This document shows positions 47,569 to 59,672 of a DNA stretch of 64,000 bases, in pieces (positions within the stretch are counted from its first letter, which is position 1; each line of letters begins with the position of its first letter). Both the position numbers and the translations under genes were made by a program. The notes under the pieces are model-generated. The model made no database searches. It worked only from the letters and a program-made list of their open reading frames with translations, and was not told the DNA's origin. This DNA is from Batillaria attramentaria (taxonomy: Eukaryota > Mollusca > Gastropoda > Batillariidae): positions 557,001 through 621,000 of the forward strand of contig JACVVK020000226.1 of NCBI GenBank assembly GCA_018292915.2. The letters run 5' to 3'.

Positions 47569-48030
47569 CTAATTAACGTGATACAGTTCTAAAAGTTTAT
47601 CGGGCGAGCACTTGACAAGGGTACCGTTCCGTAGCATACAATACAGTCCGTCTCGCCTACCCCTCAGATAGGCCGCCTGACGTCCGAAACCGCTCCAGGT
47701 CAGCACCAACACGTCACAAGTGGCCAGTAGATGATGATCCACCAACACTTTGGTAAAACCGTCACACGCAGCCTGGCGGTTACCGCCCGTTTTGTCTATG
47801 TGCACGAAACTGCCGTCTGTTCTCACGAAGTGCCTGCCGAAGATTCTCTCGGCTTTGCTAATGTATTCCTCTGAGTCGGAAGCGACGAAAAATCGGTCTG
47901 GTGGTGATGACGAGGCAGAGGGTGGAATTTGAGATTTGTTCTCTCCGACAAGGCTGCTGTCCTTCTGATGGGTGCGCGGGCCTGAAACTGAAGAAAAACA
48001 CCACCACAGTTTTCTGATGTTTCTCCATAC

Positions 48031-48078
<48 letters not shown>

Positions 48079-50422
48079 CGGCAGACGAACATGGCGTGTT
48101 TTTTGTGAGCTCTCGACTCTCGCTACATATTTCAAAGACTTGAGCGGCAGTGAATGGGTTTCCTTTTCCTTTCTTTTCGTTGTTATCCAATGAGCGAGTG
48201 TTTGTCACAAATTGTCAGATGATTTCAATTCTGAAAAGCATTTCGATCTCTGTAACCCATTCGCCCCTGAAGACGATCGCTGACCATGCTAAAAGCATGT
48301 TTAGCGGGCGTCTTCAGGAGTCAGTGGATGAGTTAATTCCTATTTTTCTTTTCCTTTCTGTTATCCACTGAGTGAGCCTGAGTCTGTAGGTTTCAATGCT
48401 GATGTTTATGCATCAGTATTCTTTCTTTCTTTTCGTTTTCAGTCACAGTATTTATCTGATGTTTAAGTATATGTTTACACTGAATAAATCAGTTGCTTGT
48501 TCAGTATTTCTACTCTGCATTTTCATCTTCTATGTCCGTCTCTGTGTGCGTTTTTCTAAGTGCAATTGGTTTGACAGTCCTCAGATTAGGTGGGATCGGG
48601 GACGGCGGTATACGGTTGAAAAATATCGGTACGGGCAAAAAATATCGCGGTAATACCGGTACGGCCATCGCCTGCGGTACGCAGGCCTATTTGATATGGT
48701 TTCCATTCAATGTTCCACACTGGATTTTGCCCCCCTCCCACTGTGTCCCTTTTGCAAAGGGGAGCCGGGGTGGCCGAATGGTAGAGCGTTGGACTTTCAA
48801 TGCTCGGGTCGTGAGTTCGAATCCCGGTTGGGGCCAAATATTTGTGCTGGCCTTTTCCTCGCTGCCCCGTCTTTGATATCACCCTTATGTGGTGGAAAAG
48901 GACGTTAAACTCCCAAACACCCACCCACCCCACCCCTTTTGCAAAAGGCCCTTCGGCCTACGCAATAAAACTCTGAAGTCTCTCTCTCTCTCTCTCTCTC
49001 AGTATGCGGTCCGTCCAAATAGTGCGCGGAGACATGCGCAGACACGCTGAGCAATCACTTACATAATGAAACAGAAGATGTGTTTTGATACTTCAGTGTT
49101 GGTGTGTTCATGTAGTAAATCGATTTATTTTGAGTACCGTGACAGTTAGTCTCCCCCCCCCCCCCAACCCCACCCCATCTCTCTCCCTCCCTGACTCTCT
49201 CTCTGCGTGGGCAGTGCATGCCCGTCTGATAAAAAGACAGATAATTATGGTCGACTACGTGATCAGCTTTTTAACACTGAAAAATCCTCCCCGCCCGTAA
49301 TAGTCGCAAAATGCGTGAAGACTAGCATTAGCAGCTCACAGTGGCCGATGTCATTCCGTGCACTCACTGTTCTGAAGGTAAATGGATTTACCACACGAAC
49401 ACACCAACAAATGTTTCATTTTGAGATTGATTTCTGACGTTTTAGCACTTCTCTGCGTGTCTGCGCTTGTCAAGACATGTCTTCGAACTATGTGGACGGA
49501 GTTTTTGCACGTATAAATCTGTACATACACATTCGCTGGAAGCATTTTACCCTTGACGAAAAAAAAATGCAGATTATCATTATAAGATACGTGATGTTCC
49601 CTTATCCCCAAGAACACACAGTTTACCGTCTTCAGGGTCGTCGCCATGGGCAGTCGCTGCTTCGCCGATGACACGATGTTCTCCGTTATTCATACTGTAC
49701 TGCCGAAGGAATTTCAGGATGATGTCACCGTGTTGGGCACTGTGATGGAATACTGTATCGGGAGAGTTCTTGTCATAGGCCCCCATACGGAAATGAGTGC
49801 ACAACAGTCGTCCGTTTGACTCGGACCGGGCTTTCTGCACGGCCAGATCATACGCCGCTTGAGTTCGAGGCGAAAGCTTGAACAACTTTTTGTAAATACG
49901 AACGAAAATTTGGTCCCGTGTCAAAGGCTGCATCCAGGAGAGTTTCTGCTCATACAGCTTGTTCTTCTTGAGGTTGTCGAAGACGTCCATGTTCGCTTTC
50001 AGCAATGCTGTCCTTGCGCTGAACGTCGTGTCCAAATCGGCTGTTTCCATCGCCTGCTTCAGTTTAGGGTCGTCAGTTCTGGAATACATTCGAGCCGCTG
50101 CTTTACTGGAATTGTCGAGGCAAAATGACCAGTCTACCTCGTTCGGTTCTAAAAACGACGCCAGGCTGCATGACATCGCCGGTATTTGAATCCCGAATCG
50201 CCGATTGGTCAAATTAGCGATGACGTAACCCAGAGTGATCCCTTCCAACCTATCAGACCAGCCGCCGCAGTTACTGTCGCAATAGTAAATCATGAAACGT
50301 TCTGTGGAATTGGCTAGAAGACACCCCGGTTTCTCAGCCTGATGAAGTATCCTGTCATTGGTCTGATCATTCATGTACCACAGACGCACAATGATGACGA
50401 AGACAGCGAGTCCAGCAGTGAC
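47569..50422 (-). CDS. Fucosyltransferase-like type II membrane glycosyltransferase, copy C (5' exon missing)
   Basis: Exons 50422-49627 (796 nt) and 47981-47569 (413 nt) have exactly the lengths of copy A and the same phase 1 junction, giving 402 residues. The anchor reads VTAGLAVFVIIVRLW. Key segments are CGGWSDRLEGI, ANLTNRRFGIQ, LLCTHFRMGAYDKN, RFFVASDSEEY and LLATCDVLVLTWSGFG. By eye about nine in ten residues equal copy A, and one extra sequon (NSTERF) is present. The intron is 1645 bp (418 bp in copy A), enlarged by a SINE, a (CT)n tract and other sequence. No internal stop, so it is probably functional. The start codon lies in an unseen upstream exon. Function is inferred from fucosyltransferase-type motifs only. 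Confidence 0.68.
48035..48076. repeat. (CT)n microsatellite in the intron of copy C
   Basis: About 20 CT units lie 54 bp from the exon 2 acceptor; copy A has a shorter CTGT-rich stretch here. Confidence 0.9.
48267..48319. repeat. Hairpin-forming inverted repeat
   Basis: CCTGAAGACGATCGCTGACC...ATGCT pairs with AGCAT...GTTTAGCGGGCGTCTTCAGG around a short loop, with a few mismatches. Confidence 0.7.
48759..48933 (+). mobile_element. SINE family S, full length with 12-bp target duplication, in an intron
   Basis: It has the TGGCCGAATGG A-box and GAGTTCGAATCCC B-box regions and a near-consensus body. CCCTTTTGCAAA occurs at 48747-48758 and 48934-48945. It lies antisense in the intron of copy C and is absent from copy A, so it post-dates the duplication. 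Confidence 0.96.
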
Positions 50423-50477
50423 CTGTCACACAACAGGAAAAAAAAATGTGCTGTGTTTGCAATATTCAGTGGTTCGC

Positions 50478-50480
<3 letters not shown>

Positions 50481-50548
<68 letters not shown>

Positions 50549-50699
50549 TACACTGCTACACCCCACTTGCTACACTCCACTAACTACACCGCTACACCCC
50601 ACTTGCTACACCACTACACCCCACTTGCTACACTGCTACACCCCACTCAAGTTGCTACACCACTGCACTACACACCGATACTCTGCTACACCCCACTTG

Positions 50700-50756
<57 letters not shown>

Positions 50757-50911
50757 TACACCGATACTCTGTTAACCCACTTGCTACACAATAAATGAAT
50801 AATCTGCTACACAGCACTGACTTGCTACCCCAGTACGCTGCTACATTCCCTAAATACACTGCTACTGCGTGACTTTGCCATACATCACTTACAACAATTT
50901 TGAAACTCTGT

Positions 50912-50988
<77 letters not shown>

Positions 50989-50990
50989 AT
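50481..50990. repeat. (CA)n arrays with a CTTGCTACACYGCTACACCCCA minisatellite between them
   Basis: CA tracts at 50481-50544 and 50702-50753 flank about seven imperfect ~22-bp units made of TTGCTACAC and GCTACACCCCAC. A (GT)n tract follows at 50914-50985. Open frames here are artefacts. Confidence 0.93.
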
Positions 50991-51066
50991 GATGATGAAA
51001 CAGTCAAGGGATTGATTGACTGCACACATAACGTGACATTGCAAGGATGTTGTGGTGAGCGAAATA

Positions 51067-52068
51067 CAGTCGGGTCCACCTATAACGGCCACCGGATATA
51101 CCGTACATCGGTTATACCGACAGGGCAAAGGCATTCCCCTGCCGAGGGCCTTCTTTAACATGACTAGACACTCATCGGTTGTAGCGGCCACCGGTTATAC
51201 CGGACATCGCTTATACCGGCACCCCTTTCTCGTCCCCAGGGCCCCTTTTCTCCGGATAAAACGGCCGGCGCACATATTGCATCGATTATACCGGACACCA
51301 CTGTCTCCTTTCTTGTCCCAGAGCCTGATATACCGGACACCGGTTTGAAAGCGATTACGAATCAGTATTTCCAATACTATTCAGTACAGGAGAACATTTT
51401 TTTTTTTTTTTTTTTTTTTTACATAGTTTGTTCTGAATCTTGTAACTCATCATGTACGATTTTATATGTAAGATTTCAAGGCAGACAGATCAAGTACTGC
51501 AAAGGAAAAGATTCTTGTTCTTTTTTCTCTCAAATTTACGTGCAGAAATTGCTCAAGTTTAACATAATCTCTCTTGGCATAGAGTCAGAATTTTAGTTTC
51601 AGCAGTGAGTCTACACGAGACTCCCTGGTTTCAGAAACTGTAAACAAAGATTTTATCACAAGAATTGTTTTGTTACATTGTTACAGAACGCAAGGAATGG
51701 TTTTAGAATTTAGATAACTTTTCTTTTTTTTAAAAACAATTATTTCATGCCGTTTGTTGCATTTCAGTCTGCATTTTAATTTGTGTTATCCATTTATTTC
51801 GCATTTTTGTCTGTAAGCCTTTCAGCGTTCAATGTTTCCTTTAGGGAATTAAAGGTTTTCGCTATAGATGTTTGCAAAATAGTGTGAACGTGACTATTTT
51901 TGTGTAATTCCAACCAGTATGGACGCATTACCAGCTATTCACGACTTTTTTTGGAATGTGTACACGGTACAGTAAGGCTAGCTGTCCACAGGCTGTGGGG
52001 CAGCTGGCAGGGCCAGCAATGAAAAATAAAATTGATATAATTGATAAATCGTAAGTGTTGCCGTGATC

Positions 52069-52115
<47 letters not shown>

Positions 52116-52496
52116 AATAAAAAATTAACAATGAGTTTTATTTTATTTTCATCTAAATGTCTGATCAATGTCAGTTAAATCGTGATTTTGAACGTAAAAC
52201 GAATTAGGTTGTAAACACTAAACGATACACACGCACGCACGTTCGCGCGCACGTTCATACGCACGCACACACGCACGCTCGCTCGCTCGCTCGAGAGAGA
52301 GAGAGTGTGTGTGTCCGTTATTTGCGGAAACATCGGATATACCGGAAACTGTCCGTAATATACGGAGACATCGGATATACCGTCCACCAGGACAAAAGTG
52401 GCCGCTATATCCGATGTGTTGTTTATACCGGACATCGGATATAGCGGCCACCAAAGTTCATGTCCCTAGGGTGGCCGCTATAACCGGATTTTACTG
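51067..52496. mobile_element. 1.43-kb non-autonomous DNA transposon, pogo/Tigger-like ends
   Basis: The left end TA|CAGTCGGGTCCACCTATAA, then CGGCCACCGG, is inverse to the right end CGCTATAACCGGATTTTACTG|TA. TA flanks and CAG...CTG ends are usual for pogo-type elements. Both subterminal regions carry many GGATATACCGG and GGACATCGG words. The centre is AT-rich with no transposase frame; a T-run (51398-51420) and (CT)n/(GT)n lie inside. Confidence 0.85.
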
Positions 52497-52859
52497 TAGT
52501 TGTTGTCGAATCTAAAATACTAACATAAATTTGTGTATGTTAATTAGGTTCAGTTTAACCCCTTGTGTACTGATCTTGTCAATTCCCATATACAGTGCAG
52601 AATTTATGCAACAATTCAAATGTCTATTAAGATTTGATTCTGTCCTTCCATTGTGCAAGAGCTTACAATACACATAAACAAAAACAAAACATGATTCATG
52701 ACTTTGGGCCACAGTTAATAAAGGGTTAATTTGAACAAACTCTGCTTTCTTTACTACTAATCCTATAATTTAGTGCAACATAATTTGTGATATGTTGTTT
52801 ATTGCGGTTTCACTTTGAATACCGGTTAATGCCCTTTAAAAATGCCCTTAGCTCATCTT

Positions 52860-53074
52860 CTGAGAAACTGCTGAAATTACCCCGTGTCAGTCTGAAAAAT
52901 TACGGCCAACGTTCCTTCAGTTACTTTGCTTCAAATCTGGAACTCACTGCCCGTCTCCCTTAGAAGCCTCCCTACTCTGTCACAGCCGGTTCAAGGCACA
53001 CCTTAAAACCTATTTGTTTCGGTAAGCTTTCCACTAAAATATTTACTGTATCCTGTCCCTGTATCCCACATCCG

Positions 53075-53140
<66 letters not shown>

Positions 53141-53209
53141 TGCACACTGAGTGCTCTTTTGGGCAGATTTTCTGCGCTACATAAGAACAATTTATTATTA
53201 TTATTATTA
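52860..53209 (+). mobile_element. CR1/Jockey-type LINE 3' end, plus strand
   Basis: Over three frames it reads YGQRSFSYFA, IWNSLPVSLRSLPTLSQ and KAHLKTYLFR, the same C-terminal signature as at 10264-10720. A 3' UTR with a (GT)n insertion (53078-53138), TGCGCTACATAAGAACAA and a (TTA)n tail follows. It is a dead 5'-truncated copy. Confidence 0.85.
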
Positions 53210-53561
53210 CACCTGGATTTCAAATAGCCACAACGGTGACTGTGGTTTCCACAACAGATTCCGACTGGCTGTACTACGTCACTCGGCGTGCAAACCGTGC
53301 ATGGCGGACCGGACAGTGCATCTTCAATCGGTTTGTCGCCGAGCACTGCTGTGTTCAGTTTTGTAGTTAAGACTAAAGAGACACACCGAGCGCAACGACT
53401 GTGGTGTGCACATGTGTGTTTCGCGGCAAATTCGCGCGCTGTGCCTAACAGGCATAGGCATATTCACATCATGGTCAGTTTCAACAAAATACAGCCGAAA
53501 AACGCGTCAAACACAGTGCACGTCAGTATAATATATAGAAGCACTAGCTTTACAAATCGAG

Positions 53562-53943
53562 GGTAATCTTGAAGAATAGTATACGAAATTCTGGGAGCTA
53601 TTTGCACGCACTTTTTCGGTTGCTTTCAGTTCTGCTCGATGCAAAGAGACGTTAGACACCCTCACACTCACTTTGACCTCTCCTTCCCCACAAACATGCA
53701 CAAAATATCCTGAAATGACTGCCGACCGAAGCCGAGCTGTCATCTCCCCGCCATTTTGATATCTGATCCGAGTGCCGTTTCAGTCTCCGGTAAACAGGCG
53801 ACACGCGAATAGGAAGGGGCCTGTGAAGGAATGAATGTGCTTCGCCGTTGATTCATCGTGTACACTGACACAGAGCAGAGACACACATCTAACGTGCGTG
53901 CAAATAGCTCCCAGAATTTGGTATACTGTTCTTCAAGATTACC
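53562..53943. mobile_element. 382-bp MITE with ~50-bp inverted repeats
   Basis: The left end GGTAATCTTGAAGAATAGTA, with CGAAATTCTGGGAGC and ATTTGCACGCA, is inverse to the right end TGCGTGCAAATAGCTCCCAG...CAAGATTACC. Fragment-like CAGAATAGTATACGAAA recurs at 54434. It interrupts a block that is continuous apart from about 30 bp at 36250-36285. Confidence 0.87.
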
Positions 53944-54093
53944 TTTGTGCTAAAGACAGACATTGAAAAGGTTGATGACTAACTTGCAACTGCTTGCGTC
54001 TTCCTGAACAGCAACGCTGCATGGCGAATGATGTTACACTGTGGCGAGGTCAATGCACGAAAACAGCGTGCGCCGACCACGCACTGTCACCAG

Positions 54094-55800
54094 GGCCGCC
54101 TTTCTTACGCAAATGCGCACGCGGGCGCTTGCGGAGGTCGCTCTGCCTTCGGTGGGCGCCGCCCAGGGCCGCGTTTCTTAATGCGAGCGTTCCGAAACGT
54201 TCCGGGGCGCTTTGATATGAAACCGTTTGCACGCACCTTGCCCGCGGCGTGCGAAAAAGGCGCTCGCGCGCGCAGTCTGAAGCAAGTTCGCCACGAACAA
54301 AAGGTCACGTGGTCAGTTTCTATGTAAACAAAGATGGCGGCGCCCACCGAAGGCCTCGTTGAAGTGGAACAAAGAAATGGCTTAAAATGAATTTGCGGGT
54401 GGATGGAGACCTTCTGTCCCAACTTGTAATTGTGCAGAATAGTATACGAAAATAATTTGAGCTAACTGCACCGGGCCGTGGTCGCCAGTCATTCAGGGAT
54501 ATGTTGTGCGTGTTTGTGGGGAAGGGGGAGTGAGTGAGTTTTTAGGGCTTAAAGCCGCGCAAGCCACAAAGACTAATTCGCGGCTGAGTGTGCCTGCACT
54601 ACATGAAAAAAAAAAAAAATGTAACGTTGGACAAAGGATGCAAACTGGTCTACGGGGCAATATAAACCTAGGACATGCAGGAGACGCTGCACCTTCATGC
54701 TAATTTCTCGAACTCCCGATTACAAAAAAGCGTAGAAAACAAATAACAATTACAACTGGGTAAAACAAAGATAAATACTAAGCGCATATACAGCAAATAT
54801 TGCAACTTATCATCTCCTAGGCGCAATAAACCAGTTCGCAGCATATGCCCAACATCACTTATTCCTAACCACTGGTAGTGCAGACGTGAGTGAGAGGTTG
54901 AAAAGAAGAAATATAGATGAAAGGGCCGAACTTAGAAATCAGCTGAGAGATGAGAGGAAGGACAGAGCGGCTAAATTCGGGAGGTTTTAAAGAAAAAGGT
55001 ACAGGTGAATGGGCTGGTGAGGGATAGACAGAGAGGTAGGAAGGAAAATTCCTTAGTTGCCAATGAAGACAACATGCCTGGGAGGCAGTTGAAGAACAGA
55101 CCGCTCCAACACGGAACCTCCCCGCCGTGAGGCGGTTCGGGAAAACAACGCACCAGAGAGGGGTGCGTTGTGAAGGTCTTCAACGTGACAGGTGTTCAGC
55201 AGCACCAGCAGGGCGCTGCGAACAAAGCCCGCCAGGCTGAAGACCAGGTGGGGGGAATCCAGTGAAGTCGGCCTTCAGAAATGACCCTCAGATGTCTCAC
55301 TGGACCAAGGGTCAGCAGACACCCGCTTACTGACCTCCCCCCGGAGGAGATTTTAAGAGAGCAAAAGACAGGTGAATGGACCGATGGAGGCAGAAATAAG
55401 AGTAAAGAAAGAGCAAAAGGGGTGGGCAAGCTTGGCGAAATCAGCCCCGCCGCGTGAAGGCGAGCCCATGGGGCCGTTTGTGGGGAAGGAGTAGTCAAAG
55501 TGAGTACGTAAGGGTGTCTTACGTCTCCGTTTTGCATCGAGCAGAACATGCATATTAGCGGTATATCATGCTCCAAGCCAGTAATTATTGCTCCTCCTCA
55601 AAGACGTCGTCTTCTGCGCTCAAAAGATGACAGATAGCTGCGAGCACTGGAGTTTTCTTCTTCCTTTTCAACCTTGCCAACAACCGTGTTCGTGATTCCG
55701 CCGCCATTTTGAAAGCGCCTTGTTCTAATTGGCCGTTTCCCAACGAGGCAGAGCGACCTCCGCAAGCGCCCGCGAGCGCATTTGCGTAAGAAACGCGGCC
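54094..55800. mobile_element. 1.7-kb TIR element with 3-bp CAG target duplication
   Basis: The left end GGCCGCCTTTCTTACGCAAA, continuing TGCGCACGCGGGCGCTTGCG, GAGGTCGCTCTG, is inverse to the right end CAGAGCGACCTCCGCAAGCG...AAGAAACGCGGCC. It lies between CAG (54091-54093) and CAG (55801-55803); the paralog has one CAG at 36412-36414. GC-rich, with no transposase frame that I recognise. A GG...CC end with 3-bp duplication fits PIF/Harbinger-like elements loosely. Confidence 0.85.
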
Positions 55801-55803
55801 CAG

Positions 55804-56530
55804 ATCGCTCCTGGCCGTGTCAACACCTGACGTGCGTTTTACAGACCGAGGCGAGCTAGAATAGCGAGGTGAGCGAGACGAGCGGACTACGAAACGGTCA
55901 CAGCCGGAAGCTAGCTGTATCTACCCATATCAAGATGGCGGAAGATTGTGTGCGACGCGCGTTGACATGTGTACCACACCGGTATCGACTCGATTACATT
56001 GTTATTCAAAGCTTAATTCGCAAGAAAGTCAACAATACAGACAAAAAGTAAAAAGAACAACACATGTATTTCTGCAGACGCCTCCATCTTGATTCGTTCA
56101 CCACAAAATTGAAAAAAAACTGCCATCATCGAGTCGCACCATGCGTACAGCCGCCATCTTGTCTAGCAAATGTAGCACCTCCTGCGAGGGTCTAACTTTC
56201 CTCGGCTAGGGGCTAAGTCGCCTTGACCTATAAAACGCCTAGCTGCTCTCCCGCTACGTAGGGGCTTGTTTTCCTCGCTCTATAAAACGCGCCACAGGCT
56301 CCTTCGGACTTCACAAAGACACACGCCAGGAACAACTTGTCCTTAAGGGCCAAAAGCCATAGGACGTAAAGCAAGCTAATGATGATGATCGGACTTCAGA
56401 GGTACGAGTCCCGGCCACACAGTATGCACAACATGGCTGATTTTCAGTTGCTGTTGGGACTGCGTTTAAATCGGGTAACGCGGCAGTGACGCTCATTCTT
56501 GAGATCAATTATCGACCGGCGACGACGCCG
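55804..56530 (+). other. Block private sequence with CAAGATGGCGG motifs
   Basis: ATGGCGG or its inverse occurs at 55932 and 56151 in a CpG-rich context. A 38-codon frame starting at the first of them (MAEDCVRRALTC) has no recognised match. Tandem CTATAAAACGC words occur at 56229 and 56279. This could be a promoter or an element; no transcript is supported. Confidence 0.35.
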
Positions 56531-56870
56531 GTGTGAGGTCGTGACACAGTTGTGATTTTGTGTAAATGAATACACAGCTGTCCCCAGCGTTTCAGTACAC
56601 GTTCGGGTAACTAAGTTAACCTTGTCTGCGTCTTTCAATCGGAACTAGCACAGGCTCTCGAAAAAGCAAACAGTAAAAACACGATAGTCAGTGTGCACGT
56701 ACCACATGCAGTGTGCAGTCAACCCTGTTCCGGGTCCGTCGATTTCTCCAAGAGTAGCGTTAGGTCACCGGAACGGGAATGGTGTCCAGTGTGCGAGCCT
56801 TCGCCTTCGACTGACGCGGTTTGGTGGTACACTGTGAATTCATGATGATGTATTCAGTGTGTCACACATG

Positions 56871-58080
56871 AATTCACTGTGTACCGGCACGACGCCTATT
56901 CAGTGGTCAACTGAAAAGAGCGGTATACCCCGATAGCCTGCGATACTTAAGTCACAGTCAGACAAACATAGGAGCTGATCGAGGTAGGTCAGTCATCAGG
57001 GATAACCTCTTTTTGTTCGACATTTTTCTTTCCAGCCATGTCTGAACTGCTGAACTGCTCCGGCCAAGGGGCAAAGTAGATCCAGTAGTGTCGTGTATCT
57101 TGTCAGCAGCAGCCCAATTTTAACGCACAGATCAGTGTGCCGAACGAAAAATACGCCTTTTTTTTCAAGCATGAGACCTACTAAATCAAAGTTATCGTTA
57201 AAAACAGTGTTTAGTCTAAAAGGAGCAACATACCAACAATACCACGAGTTTGTGTGTGTACTCTGTACGGCCGCTTTCCGGCGGATATCAGGTATTGAAA
57301 TCAACACATCAGGAAACCTGGTGTACAGATGGAATACTCCAGCGGAAAATTAGATGATGTACGCAGGAGACACGACATGGCTTTTTATTCTCTCAGTGTA
57401 TGTCTTGTCGAATATCTCTGTGTCCAGACCAACCAGAAGTGAAAGATCTGACTTGTATGACAAAAGTATACATTAACCATTCTGTCACTGGCACACAACT
57501 GGAACTCATAATCTTTTGTCAGAGTCCAAACTGAATGAGCCAGTTTCGAGGAAAGGAAACTGACGCGGACCGCCTCGGACACACTGACTGAAAAAAATAA
57601 TTCTAACAGCTAATTACTAAAACAGAAGAAATTTGATTACATTTGTTGGATGGCAAATTGTGTCTTGAATTTGTTTAAATAGGTTTTGGTCTCCTCTCTT
57701 GGCTGTTGGTCCGATCCATTGTATTTTGCAAAACTGTCTGCTAATGTTTACCCGGCGCTGTCGCCGGTCCTTTCAATGTCTCAGGGTGCTGGTATTTCGC
57801 TTTTTACAAGCGTGTGCTGAATACAAGAACCTGACGTGAGCGCTCGACCCAGTTTGTTGTCGATACCCCGTTTTAAGGCAACAGACACACTCAGCTGTCA
57901 CACTGGATAACAACCTACTGCATGTTATGCCTGGATGCAGATACATAAAGGCACTTCGGCACAGCGGTTTATTTGCTGTAAGGGCGGATTACAGAGCTGG
58001 CGAAAGTAGGTTAACTGCGAATACTCTGCCAGTCTACTGTGTATTAGAAACACAGGTTATTCATAATGCTATTGCATCCC
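56871..58080. other. Intergenic stretch, nothing recognised
   Basis: No repeat or coding signal that I can support. Confidence 0.5.
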
Positions 58081-58230
58081 CCCTCTCCCCCCCCCCCTCT
58101 CTCTCTCTCTACTGATAAACGGGGAAGGGAAGTTTGGGGTTGGAGGGGGGGGGGGGGGCGGGGAGGGGGTGTTAGGGCCAAAAGGACCACAGACAGGATT
58201 TCAATGTTGATGATGATGATGATGATGTCT
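58081..58230. repeat. C-, CT-, G- and GAT-rich simple repeats
   Basis: Poly-C and CT (58080-58110), poly-G (58146-58168) and (GAT)n (58207-58226) tracts. Confidence 0.85.
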
Positions 58231-58447
58231 TTGTCGTTGGAAAGTACCAGTAGATGAGATGTCCGTAAGCCCTGAGAAAGCTGAGCCCAAATTCAAGCGT
58301 AAATTCTTTTGCGGGCCAGCCAAAGATATGATAGGATTGGATTCAGCGGCCGCCATCCCATCAGCTTTTAGATCACACAGTGACTTTAAGCACCAGTGCA
58401 GCTGTGACCGCGTGTTTAGCGACACTGGCGGGATCAATAATGTTCGC

Positions 58448-58731
58448 TTAACCTTCGCCATACCCCGTGGGTAAAAAAAAATCACCCATCCTTCCATTCA
58501 AATGCGTGTATCTCAGTCAATTTTTAAGTCTCATCTTTGAAATTGCATGACTTTGTCAATAAAGGTTGTGACTATGTTGGGAAAAAAAGATTGTGTCATT
58601 TTGTTTATAAACAACAGAGTAAATAAACAACAAAAACAACATGTATGCAAGCAATCGCCTGTAAGAAAAGCATGGGTAGTTGTGCACCCACGAGGTAGGG
58701 CGCGTAGGGAGCGGGGCACGGCGAAGGTTAC
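58448..58731. mobile_element. TTAA-type MITE (family P), second copy
   Basis: It begins TTAACCTTCGCCATACCCCG and ends with inverse CGGGGCACGGCGAAGGTTA. Internal TGTATCTCAGTCAATTTTTA, TGAAATTGCATGACTTTGTC and GCATGGGTAGTTGTG match the 27494-27962 element. Confidence 0.83.
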
Positions 58732-59211
58732 TGAGTGGGTCACGGGCCGGGATAGCCTGGTCTTTTTTTCTTTTTTTTTTGGGGGGGGGGGGGGGGAGTT
58801 TAAATCAATAAAATACTGGAGCGTCCGGGTTTACTTTCAGGTCGAGTGAGGTTCACACTGCATGTGTACCTGACAAGGAAAGTTGTATGGCACGTATAGT
58901 AGTCCGGCAAAGAAAGAGTTCGACGTGACTAATATGGAGTACGGTATTGTACAGTTAAAATTGATCAACCAGGGGACCGGGTCAAACAGATCTTTTTAGA
59001 CAGGGGAGCAGGCTGGCCGAAACTACTCGTAAGGGTAGCACGGTGGGTTAATGTCGTTTGTTTGTTTGTTTGTTTGTTGGTTGGTTGGTTGGCTGGTTTG
59101 TTGTTGTTTTGGTCCCCATAGGCACGGGTTGTAGAACTTGAAACAAAATCTGTGTATACTGTACTCGTACACTTATTGCCAGTGCTTATGAGGTGGGTTT
59201 ACATGGTTTGT
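58732..59211. other. Intergenic stretch, simple repeats only
   Basis: A T-run and G-run at 58762-58797 and (GTTT)n/(GGTT)n at 59054-59092. No gene seen. Confidence 0.5.
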
Positions 59212-59395
59212 GGTGACTGAGCCGGGACAGCCGAATGGTAGAGTGTCGAAATTTCGATCTTCGGGTCGTGAGTTCGTACCCCGGCTGGGGCCATATATCT
59301 GTGCTGGCCTTTTTCTCGTTGTCCCGTCTTTGATATCACCCGCACTGAACGTGGTGGAAAAGGGCGTTATACTTTTAAAACACCCACCTACCCTT
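59212..59395 (+). mobile_element. SINE family S, diverged full-length copy
   Basis: The head is degraded (GAGCCGGGACAGCCGAATGG) but the B-box-like GAGTTCGTACC, GGGGCCATATATCTGTGC and GTGGTGGAAAAGGGCGTTA remain. TACATGGTTTGT (59200-59211) and TATATGGTTTGT (59396-59407) form the target duplication, one mismatch. Confidence 0.9.
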
Positions 59396-59499
59396 TATAT
59401 GGTTTGTAATCCACCCATATTAAACAGTGTACAAATGTAAAACCTACAGGCGTCCAAGTATTGCAAAGTCTTAATCTGAAAGGTGTTGCATATTACAAG

Positions 59500-59672
59500 G
59501 GTGGGTGGGTGGGTGTTTGGGGGTTTAACGTCCTGTTCCACCACATAGGGTGATATCAAAGACGGGGCAACGATGAAAAAGCCAGCACAAATATTTGGCC
59601 CCAGCGGGGATCGAACTCACGACCCGAGCATTAGAAGTCCAACGCTCTACCATTCGACCACCCCGGCTCCCC
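59500..59672 (-). mobile_element. SINE family S, full length with perfect 12-bp target duplication
   Basis: The minus strand starts GGGGAGCCGGGGTGGTCGAA and is near consensus. GCATATTACAAG is repeated exactly at 59488-59499 and 59673-59684. Confidence 0.96.

Larger units (their letters stand above)
53535..56870 (+). repeat. Segmental paralog of 36.2-38.06 kb (long form)
   Basis: It shares blocks in order with 36231-36660 and 37990-38047 but carries a 382-bp MITE, a 1.7-kb TIR element and about 700 bp of other sequence not found there. The shared blocks are dispersed between those insertions. Confidence 0.83.

Noticed and set aside
55196..55576. Minus frame of 126 aa inside the 1.7-kb TIR element as a transposase
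   Set aside because: No DDE or zinc-finger motif is visible and the composition follows the GC-rich sequence.
55869..56051. Small plus frame starting near an AAGATGGCGGA context
   Set aside because: Only 38-60 codons, no family match; the motif is more likely a YY1-type DNA site.
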